DNA from: a bacterium
GTDB lineage: Bacteria; Fibrobacterota; Fibrobacteria; UBA11236
DNA length: 40,155 bases
Direction: 5' to 3'
Assembly (NCBI GenBank): GCA_900299345.1
Contig: OMJM01000077.1
Location: forward strand, 1 to 40,155
This document shows, one piece after another, positions 32,358 through 40,155 of this stretch; the stretch's first letter is position 1, and each line of letters starts with the position of its first letter. The translations under genes and the position numbers were made by a program. The notes under the pieces are model-generated. The model was not told where the DNA came from, did no database searches, and saw only the letters and a program-made list of their open reading frames with translations.

Positions 32358-33257
32358 ATGAAAAATTCAATCTGGATCACGACCTTCTTCCTCGTTGCCG
32401 GGACTTTGCTGACCGGTTGCGAAAAGTCCGAGAAGGGAACCTTTCTCGGTTCAGCCGTCGTCGAAGTCACGACCTATCAAGTCCCGGCCCTGGTGCAAGG
32501 ACCATTGTCGTTGGTGCTTCACAACGAAGGCGACAGCGTGATTGGCGGAGAGCTCATCGCGTTGGTGGACACCCTCCCCTATGCGTTGCAATACTCCGAA
32601 GCGTCGGCGGGCGTGGAACAATTGAACGCCAGCCTCGCCGCCCAGTCCAGCCAGATCTCCTCGATACAGGCTGAGACGCGCGGACTCGAACAAGAGGCCA
32701 ATCGCATCACTCCTTTGTCCCAACAAGGGGCTGCCACACAACAACAAGCGGACAAGATCAGTTCCAGCAAAGACGCAGCCAGCTTCCGACTGGACGCAGC
32801 GCGCCGTTCCGTGAAAGGACTGGATGCCCAACGACAGGCACTCCAATACCGCATCGAACTTCTGAACACACAATTGCAACGTTGCCGTATCTTGTCGCCG
32901 GCTTCTGGCGTCGTGCTGACCCGCTATCGCAATCCCGGCGAAGCCGTGGCTCCGGGGCAATCCGTGTATGAAATCGGCCGCGCCGATTCTGTGCATGCGG
33001 ACTTCTTCGTGCCGCAGGGCACTCTGTCCTCTCTGCGGCTCGGCGACGAAGTACGCATCCGCGTCGAGGGCGAAAAACCCTCCGACGCCAAACACGTTAC
33101 TGCGAAGGTTTCCTTCATCTCCTCCGAAGCCGAGTTCACCCCCAAGAACATTCAGACGCGCGAAAGCCGTTCGGAACTGGTGTTTCGGGTCCGCGCTGCA
33201 GCGTCTTCGGAAAACGGATTACTGAAGCGCGGGTTGCCCGTGGAGATCTGGAAGTGA
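32358..33257 (+). CDS. lipoprotein HlyD-type membrane-fusion adaptor (YbhG-like)
   Basis: 299 aa from ATG 32358, one base after the channel stop, with GGGAG 7 bases upstream. A lipobox LLTGC (Cys21) predicts anchoring in the inner membrane from the periplasmic side. The first half-lipoyl segment (VPALVQGPLSLVLHNEGDSV) is followed by an alpha-helical hairpin at about 75-165 that is Gln/Ala-rich (QLNASLAAQSSQISSIQ, TQQQADKISSSKDAASF). The second half-lipoyl piece is RILSPASGVVLTRYRNPGEA, then a beta-barrel domain. It should link the permease pair to the TolC-like channel. The gene overlaps the next start as GTGA. Confidence 0.92.
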   Translation: MKNSIWITTFFLVAGTLLTGCEKSEKGTFLGSAVVEVTTYQVPALVQGPLSLVLHNEGDSVIGGELIALVDTLPYALQYSEASAGVEQLNASLAAQSSQISSIQAETRGLEQEANRITPLSQQGAATQQQADKISSSKDAASFRLDAARRSVKGLDAQRQALQYRIELLNTQLQRCRILSPASGVVLTRYRNPGEAVAPGQSVYEIGRADSVHADFFVPQGTLSSLRLGDEVRIRVEGEKPSDAKHVTAKVSFISSEAEFTPKNIQTRESRSELVFRVRAAASSENGLLKRGLPVEIWK

Positions 33258-34186
33258 CCACTTCCGCATTAAACGTCCGGAATCTGGCAAAGGATTATGC
33301 CGGAGAAAAGGCGTTGAAGGGAGTTTCCTTTGAAGTTCCACGCGGTGCCTTGTTTGGCGTCATCGGCGCGGACGGCGCAGGTAAATCTTCATTGCTCACC
33401 ATACTCGCCACGTTGCTCGACGCCGACTCCGGCGAAGCGGACGTGTTGGGCTTGAACCTGAAGAACGACTTTAAAACTTTGCGCCAACGCATCGCCTTCA
33501 TGCCGCAACGATTTTCCCTGTATCCCGATTTGAGCGTGGCGGAAAATCTCCACTTCTTCGCGGACCTCTACGATTTCGAAACGGCAGAGAAAGAAAAACG
33601 CATGGCAGACCTGCTGCGTTTCTCGGCGCTGGAACCGTTTCAAAAACGGCGCGCAGGTCTGCTCTCCGGCGGCATGAAGCAAAAGCTGGCGTTGTGCTGT
33701 TGCCTGTTGCACAGTCCTTCGTTGATCTTTCTGGACGAACCCACCGTGGGTGTCGATCCGGTGGCGCGACGCGATTTCTGGAAACTCCTGAAATCTTTGA
33801 AATCACAAGGCATAACTCTTGTTGTTTCCACGCCTTACATGGATGAGGCGAAGTTGTGCGACACCTTGTTGTTACTCCATCAAGGCTATGTGCTATCACA
33901 GGGAAGTCCCGAAGAAATGCTGGCCCAATATCCCTATGCGTTGCATCGCATTCACGGTTCCAAGCCGTTGCACTTTTCCGCGCGTCAAACCCCTCCGCAA
34001 GGTGTGGCTTTAGTCTATCCCGCCGGAGGCGAATTACGCGCAGCCACAGCGAAGGATGTTCCCGACAACGATCTCTGGAAACAGTTTCCCGGTGCGGAGT
34101 CTTCTGGACATGTGCCGCCCGACATCGAAGATTTGCTGTTCGCCTTGCTGAGCCGCGAATCCACCAACGCCGGACAAACGGCTTGA
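33254..34186 (+). CDS. ABC transporter ATPase 1 (YbhF N-half-like), lacking the switch histidine
   Basis: 310 aa. GTG start overlapping the adaptor stop. Walker A GADGAGKS at 38-45, Q-loop Gln85 in FMPQRFSLYPD, signature LSGGM at 137-141, Walker B LIFLDEP with Glu162, and D-loop VGVDP. The H-loop reads STPYMDEA, so Pro194 replaces the histidine that normally contacts the gamma-phosphate. Residues 230-310 are an extension found in drug-export ATPases of the DrrA type. In E. coli YbhF two such ATPases are fused; here they are separate neighbouring genes. This subunit should pair with the next one, supplying the intact signature. Confidence 0.95.
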   Translation: MTTSALNVRNLAKDYAGEKALKGVSFEVPRGALFGVIGADGAGKSSLLTILATLLDADSGEADVLGLNLKNDFKTLRQRIAFMPQRFSLYPDLSVAENLHFFADLYDFETAEKEKRMADLLRFSALEPFQKRRAGLLSGGMKQKLALCCCLLHSPSLIFLDEPTVGVDPVARRDFWKLLKSLKSQGITLVVSTPYMDEAKLCDTLLLLHQGYVLSQGSPEEMLAQYPYALHRIHGSKPLHFSARQTPPQGVALVYPAGGELRAATAKDVPDNDLWKQFPGAESSGHVPPDIEDLLFALLSRESTNAGQTA

Positions 34187-34192
34187 GATCCG

Positions 34193-34939
34193 ATGGAAAC
34201 TTCGATTGAAACCCGCGATCTGACCCGGCGCTTCGGCGACTTCGTTGCCGTGGATCGGCTCACATTACGCGTGGAACGCGGCGAAGTATTCGGATTTCTC
34301 GGCGCCAACGGTGCGGGTAAAACCACTGCCATTCGTATGCTGTGCGGTTTGCTGCAACCTTCTTCAGGCTCCGGAAAAGTGGCTGGATGCGACATCCAAA
34401 CCGAAACCGATCGCATCCGTTCGCGAATCGGGTACATGCCGCAAAAATTCGCGCTGTATCCTGACTTCAGTGTGGAAATGAATCTTCAGCTTTACGGCGG
34501 ATTGTATGGATTGCAGGGAGACGTCTTGCGGACACGGATGGAAACCGTCGGCAAGCTGCTGAGTTTGGAACCTTTGCTTTCCCGCCGCACAGACTCGATT
34601 CCATGGGGATGGCAGCAACGCCTGAATCTGGCTTGCGCCATTTTACATCAACCTGAAATCGTGTTTCTCGACGAACCCACCGCTTCTGTGGATCCCGTGA
34701 GCCGCCGACAATTCTGGGACATCATTGCCGAACTCGCCGCATCCGGTACCACAATCTTCGTCACCTCACATTACATGGACGAAGTCGAATACTGCGGCCG
34801 TGTCGCCATTCTGGTTCAAGGCGGTTTGGCCGCACTCGACTCCCCCGCCGGTCTCAAGAAAACGTATGGCCACACTTCGCTGGGCGACGTGTTTCTCGAC
34901 GTGGTGGAACGGGCCCAGACCAGGGGCACCGCGGCATGA
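34193..34939 (+). CDS. ABC transporter ATPase 2 (YbhF C-half-like), with degenerate signature
   Basis: 248 aa, 6 bp after ATPase 1. Walker A GANGAGKT at 37-44, Q-loop YMPQKFALYPD, Walker B IVFLDEP with Glu161, D-loop ASVDP and an intact H-loop His193 in TSHYMDEV. The LSGGQ signature is replaced by SIPWGWQQR at 135-143. From memory, LPLGW-type signatures are common in the second half of YbhF/DrrA-like proteins, so this is probably inherited rather than a mutation. It couples to the first permease gene through an ATGA overlap. Confidence 0.95.
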   Translation: METSIETRDLTRRFGDFVAVDRLTLRVERGEVFGFLGANGAGKTTAIRMLCGLLQPSSGSGKVAGCDIQTETDRIRSRIGYMPQKFALYPDFSVEMNLQLYGGLYGLQGDVLRTRMETVGKLLSLEPLLSRRTDSIPWGWQQRLNLACAILHQPEIVFLDEPTASVDPVSRRQFWDIIAELAASGTTIFVTSHYMDEVEYCGRVAILVQGGLAALDSPAGLKKTYGHTSLGDVFLDVVERAQTRGTAA

Positions 34940-36048
34940 ATGCCTCGCTTCGTCGGATTGCCGTGGCTGCACGCAAGGAATTCCTGCACATTATCCGGGA
35001 TCCACAAAGCCTATTCATCGTCATCATGTTGCCGGTCGTCATGATGTTCCTGTACGGCTACGCGTTGAATGCGGACATCCACAACGCCGAACTCGTGATC
35101 GAGCAACCCGTTCCCTCCCCTGCCGCACGCGTTCTTGAATCGCGGCTGGACGGCTCACCTTTCTTCGCGGTGACGCAAATCCTTCCGCCATCTTCTGATC
35201 CCACGCAAGTGTTTCGGGCTCGCCACACCCGGGCCCTGCTGCGTCTTCCTCCTGATCTCGATGCCGGATTACGGCGACCCGGGGCCGCGTCCATGCAGGT
35301 GGTGGTGGACGGATCCGACCCCAATGTCGGCGCGCAAATGCGTGCAGCCGTGGAAGGCGCGACGCAGAAAATCCTGCTCGACCACCTCAACATGAAGCCG
35401 CCTAAGATTCTCGATCAGCGCACGGTGGTGCTGTACAACCCCCAGCAGCGCAGTGCCTTGTTCTTCGTCCCGGGCTTGATGGCCATCATACTGCTGATGA
35501 TCTCGGCCCTGCTAACCTCCATCGCCATCACCAAAGAAAAAGAGACCGGAACCTTGAGCCAGCTGCTCATCACCCCGCTGCGGCCGCGCGAGATCATCGC
35601 GGGCAAACTGCTTCCCTATGTGGCGCTCGCCAGCCTCGACGGAATCCTGATTCTTACGGTCGGTTATCTCGTGTTCGGCGTGCGCGTGGCCGGAAGCGTC
35701 ACCTTTCTTGCGTTATGCAGCCTCGCCTATATCTTCACGGCCCTTAGCATCGGCCTGCTCATCAGCACCCTGGCGAAACGCCAGCTTCACGCCATGATGA
35801 TGACCCAACTCGCGACCATGCTTCCCACGGTGATGCTGTCCGGATTCATCTTTCCCGTGTCCAGCATGCCGATGGTTCTGCGTGGAATTTCACATATCGT
35901 ACCCGCAACCTATTACCTGCAAATCGTACGCGGCATCATCCTGAAAGGTGTGGGCCTGCACGAACTGTGGATTCCGTTGCTGGTGCTGTGCGCGCAAGGA
36001 ATACTGCTGTTCATGATTTCCGTTTTCAAATTCCGGGTCAAGCTGTGA
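34936..36048 (+). CDS. ABC-2 type permease 1 (YbhS-like)
   Basis: 370 aa. Layout of the ABC-2 export permeases: a cytoplasmic amphipathic start RRIAVAARKEFLHIIRDPQS, TM1 at about 25-45 (LFIVIMLPVVMMFLYGYALN), a periplasmic domain of about 130 residues, then five helices from about 175 including FVPGLMAIILLMISALLTSI, the coupling segment ITKEKETGTLSQLLITPLRP that touches the ATPases, and a final LVLCAQGILLFMISVFKF. The sequence after TM1 (LNADIHNAELVI) matches the YbhS/YhhJ group. It forms the transmembrane pore with the next gene product. The stop overlaps the following GTG start. Confidence 0.94.
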   Translation: MNASLRRIAVAARKEFLHIIRDPQSLFIVIMLPVVMMFLYGYALNADIHNAELVIEQPVPSPAARVLESRLDGSPFFAVTQILPPSSDPTQVFRARHTRALLRLPPDLDAGLRRPGAASMQVVVDGSDPNVGAQMRAAVEGATQKILLDHLNMKPPKILDQRTVVLYNPQQRSALFFVPGLMAIILLMISALLTSIAITKEKETGTLSQLLITPLRPREIIAGKLLPYVALASLDGILILTVGYLVFGVRVAGSVTFLALCSLAYIFTALSIGLLISTLAKRQLHAMMMTQLATMLPTVMLSGFIFPVSSMPMVLRGISHIVPATYYLQIVRGIILKGVGLHELWIPLLVLCAQGILLFMISVFKFRVKL

Positions 36049-37205
36049 AATTGCTGTGGCTCATCATCTGGAAGGAATTCCAGCACCTGCGGCGCGATCC
36101 CGGATCGATCCGGCTATTGATCGGTCCGCCTCTCATCCAGCTTTTCATTCTGGGCTATGCGATGAACACGGAGGTCAAGAACACCCCCTATGCCGTGCTG
36201 GATCGCTGCGCATGTCCCGCATCCGCTTCGTTGCTTGCCTCCACCGCCTCCTCTCCGTTGTTCAAGTTCAAGGGTTTCGCGCGATCCGAAACCGAACTGC
36301 GCGAGTGGATGGATCAGGGAAGGATTCGTGCGGCCTTGCTCATTCCTCCGGATTTCTCCCGCCGCGTGGAGGAACGCCTGCAACTCACTCCCACAGGATT
36401 TCCCGATGGTGAGGGAGCGCCCATCGGCATCTGGGTGGATGGCCAGGATGCCTCGTCTTCCGGCGTGGCGCGCGGGTACCTCACTTCCATCCTCAACCAA
36501 TGGTCGCAGGAACGGCTGACGCAAAAGCTGCGCGCGCAGGGCCGCAACCTGCGCGACCTCATGCCGCTCCACGTGGATACGCGCATCGCCTTCAACCCGT
36601 TGTTGGAATCAAGCTGGTACATGGTGCCGGGCATTGCGGTCATCCTCATCACCATGATCACCTGCATGATGACTGCATTTTCCATCGTCCGTGAGAAGGA
36701 AAGCGGGACTTTGGAACAGCTTTTGGTGACTCCCATAAAGCCCATCCATATTGTGCTGGGCAAGGCTCTTCCCTTTTTCATCATCGGCATTTTTCAGCTC
36801 TCGTTTGCATTGACCGTGGCGCGGCTGTGGTTCGGCATTCCCTTTCTCGGCAGCTATTGGGAATTGGGACTCTTCTGCGCCGCCTACATGCTTTCATCGC
36901 TGGGCATCGGCATCCTGATTTCCACCGTGGCCAAAACCCTGCAGCAAGCGTTGTTCATCACCTGGTTCTTCCTGCTTTTCTTCATGCTATTGTCCGGGTT
37001 TTTCCTGCCGGTGGAAAACATGCCGGGGTGGGTGCAGATCATCACCCGGGCCAATCCGGTGCGTTACTTCATGTTCGTGCTGCGCAGCATCCTGCTCAAG
37101 GGATCAGGATTCATGGATCTCTGGCGCGAGGGTGTTTCAATGCTGGCCATCGGCGCGGTGGTGTTCACCGGCGCGGTGGCCTTGTTTCACAGGAAGAGCG
37201 GGTGA
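36045..37205 (+). CDS. ABC-2 type permease 2 (YbhR-like)
   Basis: 386 aa, starting at GTG 36045 in a GTGA overlap with permease 1; the frame is open upstream, but the protein should begin MKLLWLIIWKEFQHLRRDPG, the usual first line of this family. TM1 at about 23-43 (LLIGPPLIQLFILGYAMN), a periplasmic domain of about 150 residues, five C-terminal helices and the coupling segment VREKESGTLEQLLVTPIKP. The motif SGFFLPVENMPGWVQ between the last helices is typical. Together with permease 1 it completes the exporter. It is the last gene of the operon; no clear terminator follows before the transposase gene. Confidence 0.94.
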   Translation: MKLLWLIIWKEFQHLRRDPGSIRLLIGPPLIQLFILGYAMNTEVKNTPYAVLDRCACPASASLLASTASSPLFKFKGFARSETELREWMDQGRIRAALLIPPDFSRRVEERLQLTPTGFPDGEGAPIGIWVDGQDASSSGVARGYLTSILNQWSQERLTQKLRAQGRNLRDLMPLHVDTRIAFNPLLESSWYMVPGIAVILITMITCMMTAFSIVREKESGTLEQLLVTPIKPIHIVLGKALPFFIIGIFQLSFALTVARLWFGIPFLGSYWELGLFCAAYMLSSLGIGILISTVAKTLQQALFITWFFLLFFMLLSGFFLPVENMPGWVQIITRANPVRYFMFVLRSILLKGSGFMDLWREGVSMLAIGAVVFTGAVALFHRKSG

Positions 37206-37250
37206 CAACCGTCACGCTGGTGGCCATGTCCGGTTTTCATATTTGCGGGC

Positions 37251-37802
37251 ATGTCATATGACCCGAACAAGCATCATCGTCAAACCACACGGCTAAGAGG
37301 ATACGATTATGCTTCTCCCGGAACCTATTTCGTCACCTTGAATGCCCAGAACAGGTTGCATCTATTCGGCGAGATCGTCAATGGGAGCGTGCAGCTCAAC
37401 ATGTATGGCAAGCTCGCCTTTGATTGCTGGGAACAAATTCCAACCCATTTCCCTTATGTTCATCTGGATGAATTCATCATCATGCCAAATCATGTGCATG
37501 GAATTCTTCAAATCTTGAAAGACCCCATCGAGTCTGTGGGGACACGGCATGCCGTGTCCCGACGAGACCCAAAAGAATTATTTGGAAATCCCATCTCCGG
37601 AGCATTGTCCACTATTATCCGTTCTTTCAAATCCGAGACAACCCGAAAGATCAACCTCTTGCGCGGCAGCCCGGGCGAAATCGTGTGGCAGAGGCGTTTT
37701 CATGACCACATCATCCGCAACGACACGGCTTTGAATAACATTCGCGAATACATTTTGAAGAATCCCGCCAAATGGCAATGGGATCGGGAAAATTCAGAAT
37801 AG
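37251..37802 (+). CDS. REP-associated tyrosine transposase (RAYT, Y1_Tnp family)
   Basis: 183 aa. The opening RLRGYDYASPGTYFVTLNAQ, the HUH motif His81-Val-His83 in IMPNHVHGIL and the catalytic Tyr167 candidate in NIREYILKNPAKW are all present, so it may be active. This single-strand nuclease family processes REP palindromes and is related to IS200/IS605 transposases, but usually stays as a single domesticated copy. Residues 97-103 (GTRHAVS) are encoded by a 22-nt palindrome that looks like a REP inserted in frame. The 3' end overlaps the convergent ubiD-like gene by 9 bp. There is no clear ribosome site. Confidence 0.9.
   Translation: MSYDPNKHHRQTTRLRGYDYASPGTYFVTLNAQNRLHLFGEIVNGSVQLNMYGKLAFDCWEQIPTHFPYVHLDEFIIMPNHVHGILQILKDPIESVGTRHAVSRRDPKELFGNPISGALSTIIRSFKSETTRKINLLRGSPGEIVWQRRFHDHIIRNDTALNNIREYILKNPAKWQWDRENSE
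37539..37560. repeat. 22-nt perfect palindrome inside the RAYT gene
   Basis: GGGACACGGCA followed directly by its reverse complement TGCCGTGTCCC. It is read in frame as Gly-Thr-Arg-His-Ala-Val-Ser in a variable loop after the HUH motif. A palindrome of this length within coding sequence is very unlikely by chance and has the size of a REP hairpin arm. I find no second copy in this window by eye. Confidence 0.75.
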
Positions 37803-39659
37803 TCCGTGCAACGGCCGACCTGGAGCGGCCAGTGCTTCGACCCGCTTCACGACATCCGGATCGGATTCCAGCGGTGGTGCGTGATGCGGCTTGATGCGCG
37901 CATCGATGACCAGCGGCCCGCGACAGCCCCAATGCTTCCGCTCGGTGAAGGCAAAGATTCCATGCACATCCCGTGCCGGATCGGAACGGGTGAACGTGAC
38001 CCACAGGAAATTATCCAGCGACTTGGCAACAAATCCCGGTTCATCCGCCATCACCCATAATGGGAAACCGTTCAACAATTCTTCGGCCTGACCCGATTCC
38101 CGCAACCGTCTGGAAAATCCTTCCAGCTCCTCGTCCAATACTTCGGGCTCCGCGCCCTTGCCCCCGGATGAGGAACCGCTGAAGGTGAGCACACCGGGCA
38201 ACACGAGTTTCGGTGCGGACCAATTATCGGGCCACAGTTTCAACAGAGCCTGAGGAATCTCTTCGGCGAGCGTGCGGCGCGGCGAACCGGAAACCGCAAG
38301 CAACAGCTTGGAGCCCTCATTGAGTCCGGCTCCACTGTAATCCAACGTGTCCATGGTGGTGCGGGTGATGAAGTGCAAATCCCTTTCCCACGAAACCCGC
38401 CGCAGCACGTGACGGAAGAACGCAGACACGTCGCGGATGTCCGGCATCGAATCGCTTTCGCGCGCCGTCAGCCAGAGATATTTGGCCAGCGAAAGCTGCC
38501 CATAACCGAGCAAGGCATGACCGATGGTATGCAACTCGCGCGGCTTGTGCTCCTCATAAGGAGCATAGCGATCGCTGGCAATGGCCAGCAATAATGGATG
38601 AACGCCCGCGGCTTCCACGGCATGTACCGCATGCAATCCGGGAATTTCCTTGGGCAAGGCATCACCCGCGATTTCATGAATCAGTTCCGCCAGCGTCGCA
38701 TCCTCCTGAGGAGGGCGGCCCACCACGGTGAACGGCCAGATGGCGCCGCTCCGGTGATATACCTTCTTCACGGTCAACACTGGAAAGGGGTGCGCCAGAC
38801 TGTAGTACCCAAGGTGATCACCGAACGGCCCTTCGGGCAAGGTGCGCAACGGGTCGATGGTACCAGTGATGCAAAAATCTGCATCGGCGGAAAGCAGATG
38901 ACCATTCTGTCTCGTATAACGAAAGCCGCGGCCCCCGAGAATTCCGGCGAACAGCACTTCGGCAATTCCTTCCGGCAGCGGCATCACCGCCGCCAGCATG
39001 TGCGCGGGAGATCCCCCGACAAAGATGGAAACCTTGAGCCTCTCGCCTCGCCGGATGGCTGCATGGTGATGCACGCCGATTCCGCGATGGATCTGATAAT
39101 GCAGACCGGCTTCACGATCCGCCTGGAATTCTCCGCCCGCCAATTGAATCCGGTACATCCCCAAATTGGAATTCCAGACTCCAGGCATGTCAGGATGTTC
39201 GGTGTAAACCAATGGCAGGGTGATGAACGGCCCGCCATCCTTCGGCCAACTGGTGATTTGTGGCAACGCCGACAATCGAGTTTCATGCGCCGCCACGGCG
39301 GGACTGGACACCGATCGTGGCAAAGCATGAAGCGCACCAAATCCGGAACGCAGGGAATCGAACGGATGCCGTAACGCTTCCACCGGATCAGAACGAAGTT
39401 TCAAAAGTTTTCGCGCGCGCTCAACCCCCTCGCCGAAAAGCATCCAGGCCCGTTCACGGGTTCCGAAAAGATTGGAGACGCAGGGAAATTCCGTTCCCTT
39501 GACGCGTGTGAACAAAAGCGCGGGGCCTCCAGCAGCATAAACACGCCGCTGGATTTCCGCCATCTCCAGATGGGGATCGATTTCCTCCTTTACCCGGCGG
39601 AGCTGCCCTTTGCGCTCGAGATATTCGACGCTCTCACGCAAGTTTTTGAAAGCGCTCAT
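37794..39659 (-). CDS. UbiD-family decarboxylase, long form
   Basis: 621 aa against about 490 for E. coli UbiD. The prenylated-flavin and substrate site residues are present: NSNLGMYRIQ with Asn165 and Arg170, and the catalytic EGPFGDHLGYYS with Glu276 and Asp281. The long form resembles the menaquinone-associated decarboxylases of the futalosine-pathway group in FCB bacteria and actinobacteria, from memory; a role in aromatic acid or quinone decarboxylation follows from the family. The enzyme needs a UbiX partner, not in this window. It starts 9 bp after the ridA stop, with no strong ribosome site. Its stop overlaps the end of the RAYT gene on the other strand. Confidence 0.92.
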   Translation of the reverse strand: MSAFKNLRESVEYLERKGQLRRVKEEIDPHLEMAEIQRRVYAAGGPALLFTRVKGTEFPCVSNLFGTRERAWMLFGEGVERARKLLKLRSDPVEALRHPFDSLRSGFGALHALPRSVSSPAVAAHETRLSALPQITSWPKDGGPFITLPLVYTEHPDMPGVWNSNLGMYRIQLAGGEFQADREAGLHYQIHRGIGVHHHAAIRRGERLKVSIFVGGSPAHMLAAVMPLPEGIAEVLFAGILGGRGFRYTRQNGHLLSADADFCITGTIDPLRTLPEGPFGDHLGYYSLAHPFPVLTVKKVYHRSGAIWPFTVVGRPPQEDATLAELIHEIAGDALPKEIPGLHAVHAVEAAGVHPLLLAIASDRYAPYEEHKPRELHTIGHALLGYGQLSLAKYLWLTARESDSMPDIRDVSAFFRHVLRRVSWERDLHFITRTTMDTLDYSGAGLNEGSKLLLAVSGSPRRTLAEEIPQALLKLWPDNWSAPKLVLPGVLTFSGSSSGGKGAEPEVLDEELEGFSRRLRESGQAEELLNGFPLWVMADEPGFVAKSLDNFLWVTFTRSDPARDVHGIFAFTERKHWGCRGPLVIDARIKPHHAPPLESDPDVVKRVEALAAPGRPLHGLF

Positions 39660-39668
39660 GAACGAATT

Positions 39669-40055
39669 TTAGCCGGTGATGACGGCGTCCATCTCGATTT
39701 CCACCTTCATGGCGGAATCGATCAGGCGGCTGACCTCGACCAAGGTCATGGCCGGACGAATCTCACCGAAGATTTCGCCGTGAATCTTCCCCACTATTTC
39801 CCACTCCGAGGCGTCGGTCATGAACACCCGTGTACGCACCACGTCCTTCGCTGAAGCTCCCGCCTTCCCCAAGGCCCCCAGAATCACCTCCAATGCCCGA
39901 CGCGTTTGATCGCCTGTGCTGGAAAGAACTTTTCCATCGGCATCGGTTCCTCCGGTCGTCCCGGAGACAAACACCATCTGTCCCACCTTCACGGCGCGGG
40001 AGTAACCGAGAACCGGTTCCCATTTGGATCCCGAGGAAATATTTTCACGCTTCAT
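39669..40055 (-). CDS. RidA/YjgF-family enamine/imine deaminase
   Basis: 128 aa from MKRENISSGSKWEPVLGYSR, chosen because AGGAG lies 7 bases before this ATG; an upstream in-frame ATG at 40085 adds ten unlikely residues. The fold motifs are VKVGQMVFVSGTTG, the conserved Arg in VVRTRVFMTDASEWE, and VEIEMDAVI with the C-terminal Glu. Such proteins hydrolyse reactive 2-aminoacrylate-type intermediates as trimers in the cytoplasm. The residues around EIRPAMTLVEVSRL are closer to a Rid subfamily than to archetypal RidA, so the exact substrate is uncertain. It leads the ubiD-like gene in a two-gene unit. Confidence 0.93.
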   Translation of the reverse strand: MKRENISSGSKWEPVLGYSRAVKVGQMVFVSGTTGGTDADGKVLSSTGDQTRRALEVILGALGKAGASAKDVVRTRVFMTDASEWEIVGKIHGEIFGEIRPAMTLVEVSRLIDSAMKVEIEMDAVITG

Positions 40056-40094
40056 TTGCTTTCTCCTGATTTGAAATCGAGGCAAAGGTACAGA

Positions 40095-40125
40095 AAAAAA
40101 AGGCCTCCCGCCAAGCGGGAGGCCG
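40095..40125 (-). terminator. strong intrinsic terminator on the minus strand
   Basis: GGCCTCCCGC-CAA-GCGGGAGGCC is a perfect 10-bp GC-rich stem with a 3-base loop at 40103-40125, next to eight A at 40095-40102. Read on the minus strand it is a stem followed by eight T. It should end a minus-strand transcript from beyond the right edge, so ridA needs its own promoter in the about 40 bp that remain. Confidence 0.85.
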
Positions 40126-40155
40126 ATGTGAAAGAAGAAACCAAACTTTAACTAC

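Noticed and set aside
38598-39374. Open frame of 258 codons opposite the UbiD-like gene
   Set aside because: Shadow frame; the minus strand has the catalytic UbiD motifs.
1-40155. Search for CRISPR arrays, rRNA, tRNA, prophage or known defence islands
   Set aside because: By eye none is present; the only mobile-element-related items are the RAYT gene and the REP-like palindromes.

Overview
The window looks like ordinary chromosome from a diderm (Gram-negative type), fairly GC-rich bacterium, most likely of the FCB superphylum and plausibly Fibrobacterota. The pointers are: two secreted proteins ending in a type-IX-secretion-like sorting domain; a long IspG with an insertion, as in Chlamydia, Bacteroidetes and plants; a long-form UbiD; lamin-tail and propeller lipoproteins; and frequent GTG/TTG starts in tightly coupled operons. 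This placement is inference, because no rRNA or marker gene is present.

Layout. 1-313: the end of an unknown gene plus a small hypothetical. 348-3698 (minus): DJ-1/PfpI protein, alpha/beta hydrolase, a secreted protein and a seven-repeat propeller lipoprotein. 3934-6283 (plus): aldehyde dehydrogenase and a beta-hydroxyacid dehydrogenase. 6284-7121: an AT-richer patch with a HEPN-like gene broken by one in-frame stop and a small membrane protein. 7122-11793 (minus): 1-Cys peroxiredoxin, FtsK translocase and GcvT. 11820-15335 (plus): single-domain CbiX-like chelatase, RumA/TrmA-like RNA methyltransferase and GpmI. 15433-17946: tandem paralogous DUF4380-like secreted proteins. 17998-23490: small membrane protein, sensor histidine kinase, OmpR-type regulator and a large secreted propeller protein, probably one operon; then PssA at 23543-24361. 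24407-25717 (minus): a lamin-tail lipoprotein, divergent from a PhnP-like metallo-hydrolase. 26612-30302 (minus): IspG, TrmJ-like methyltransferase, RmlC and an AT-rich orphan membrane protein. 30390-37205 (plus): a complete TetR-controlled tripartite efflux operon of the ybhGFSR type. 37251-37802: a REP-associated (RAYT) Y1 transposase. 37794-40055 (minus): UbiD and RidA, preceded by a strong minus-strand terminator at the right edge.

The most coherent system is the efflux operon. It carries its own repressor, a perfect operator-like palindrome touching the repressor start codon, an outer-membrane channel, a lipoprotein adaptor, two separate ATPases and two permeases, all joined by overlapping or nearly overlapping genes. 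The ATPases have complementary defects: the first lacks the switch histidine and the second lacks the LSGG signature. The expected heterodimer would therefore have one canonical and one degenerate ATP site. Other points of interest are a 22-nt perfect palindrome read in frame inside the RAYT gene together with a REP-like hairpin elsewhere, the nonsense-interrupted HEPN-like gene, and the two-component operon coupled to a secreted propeller. I see no convincing wholly new defence or metabolic system, no CRISPR array and no RNA gene.
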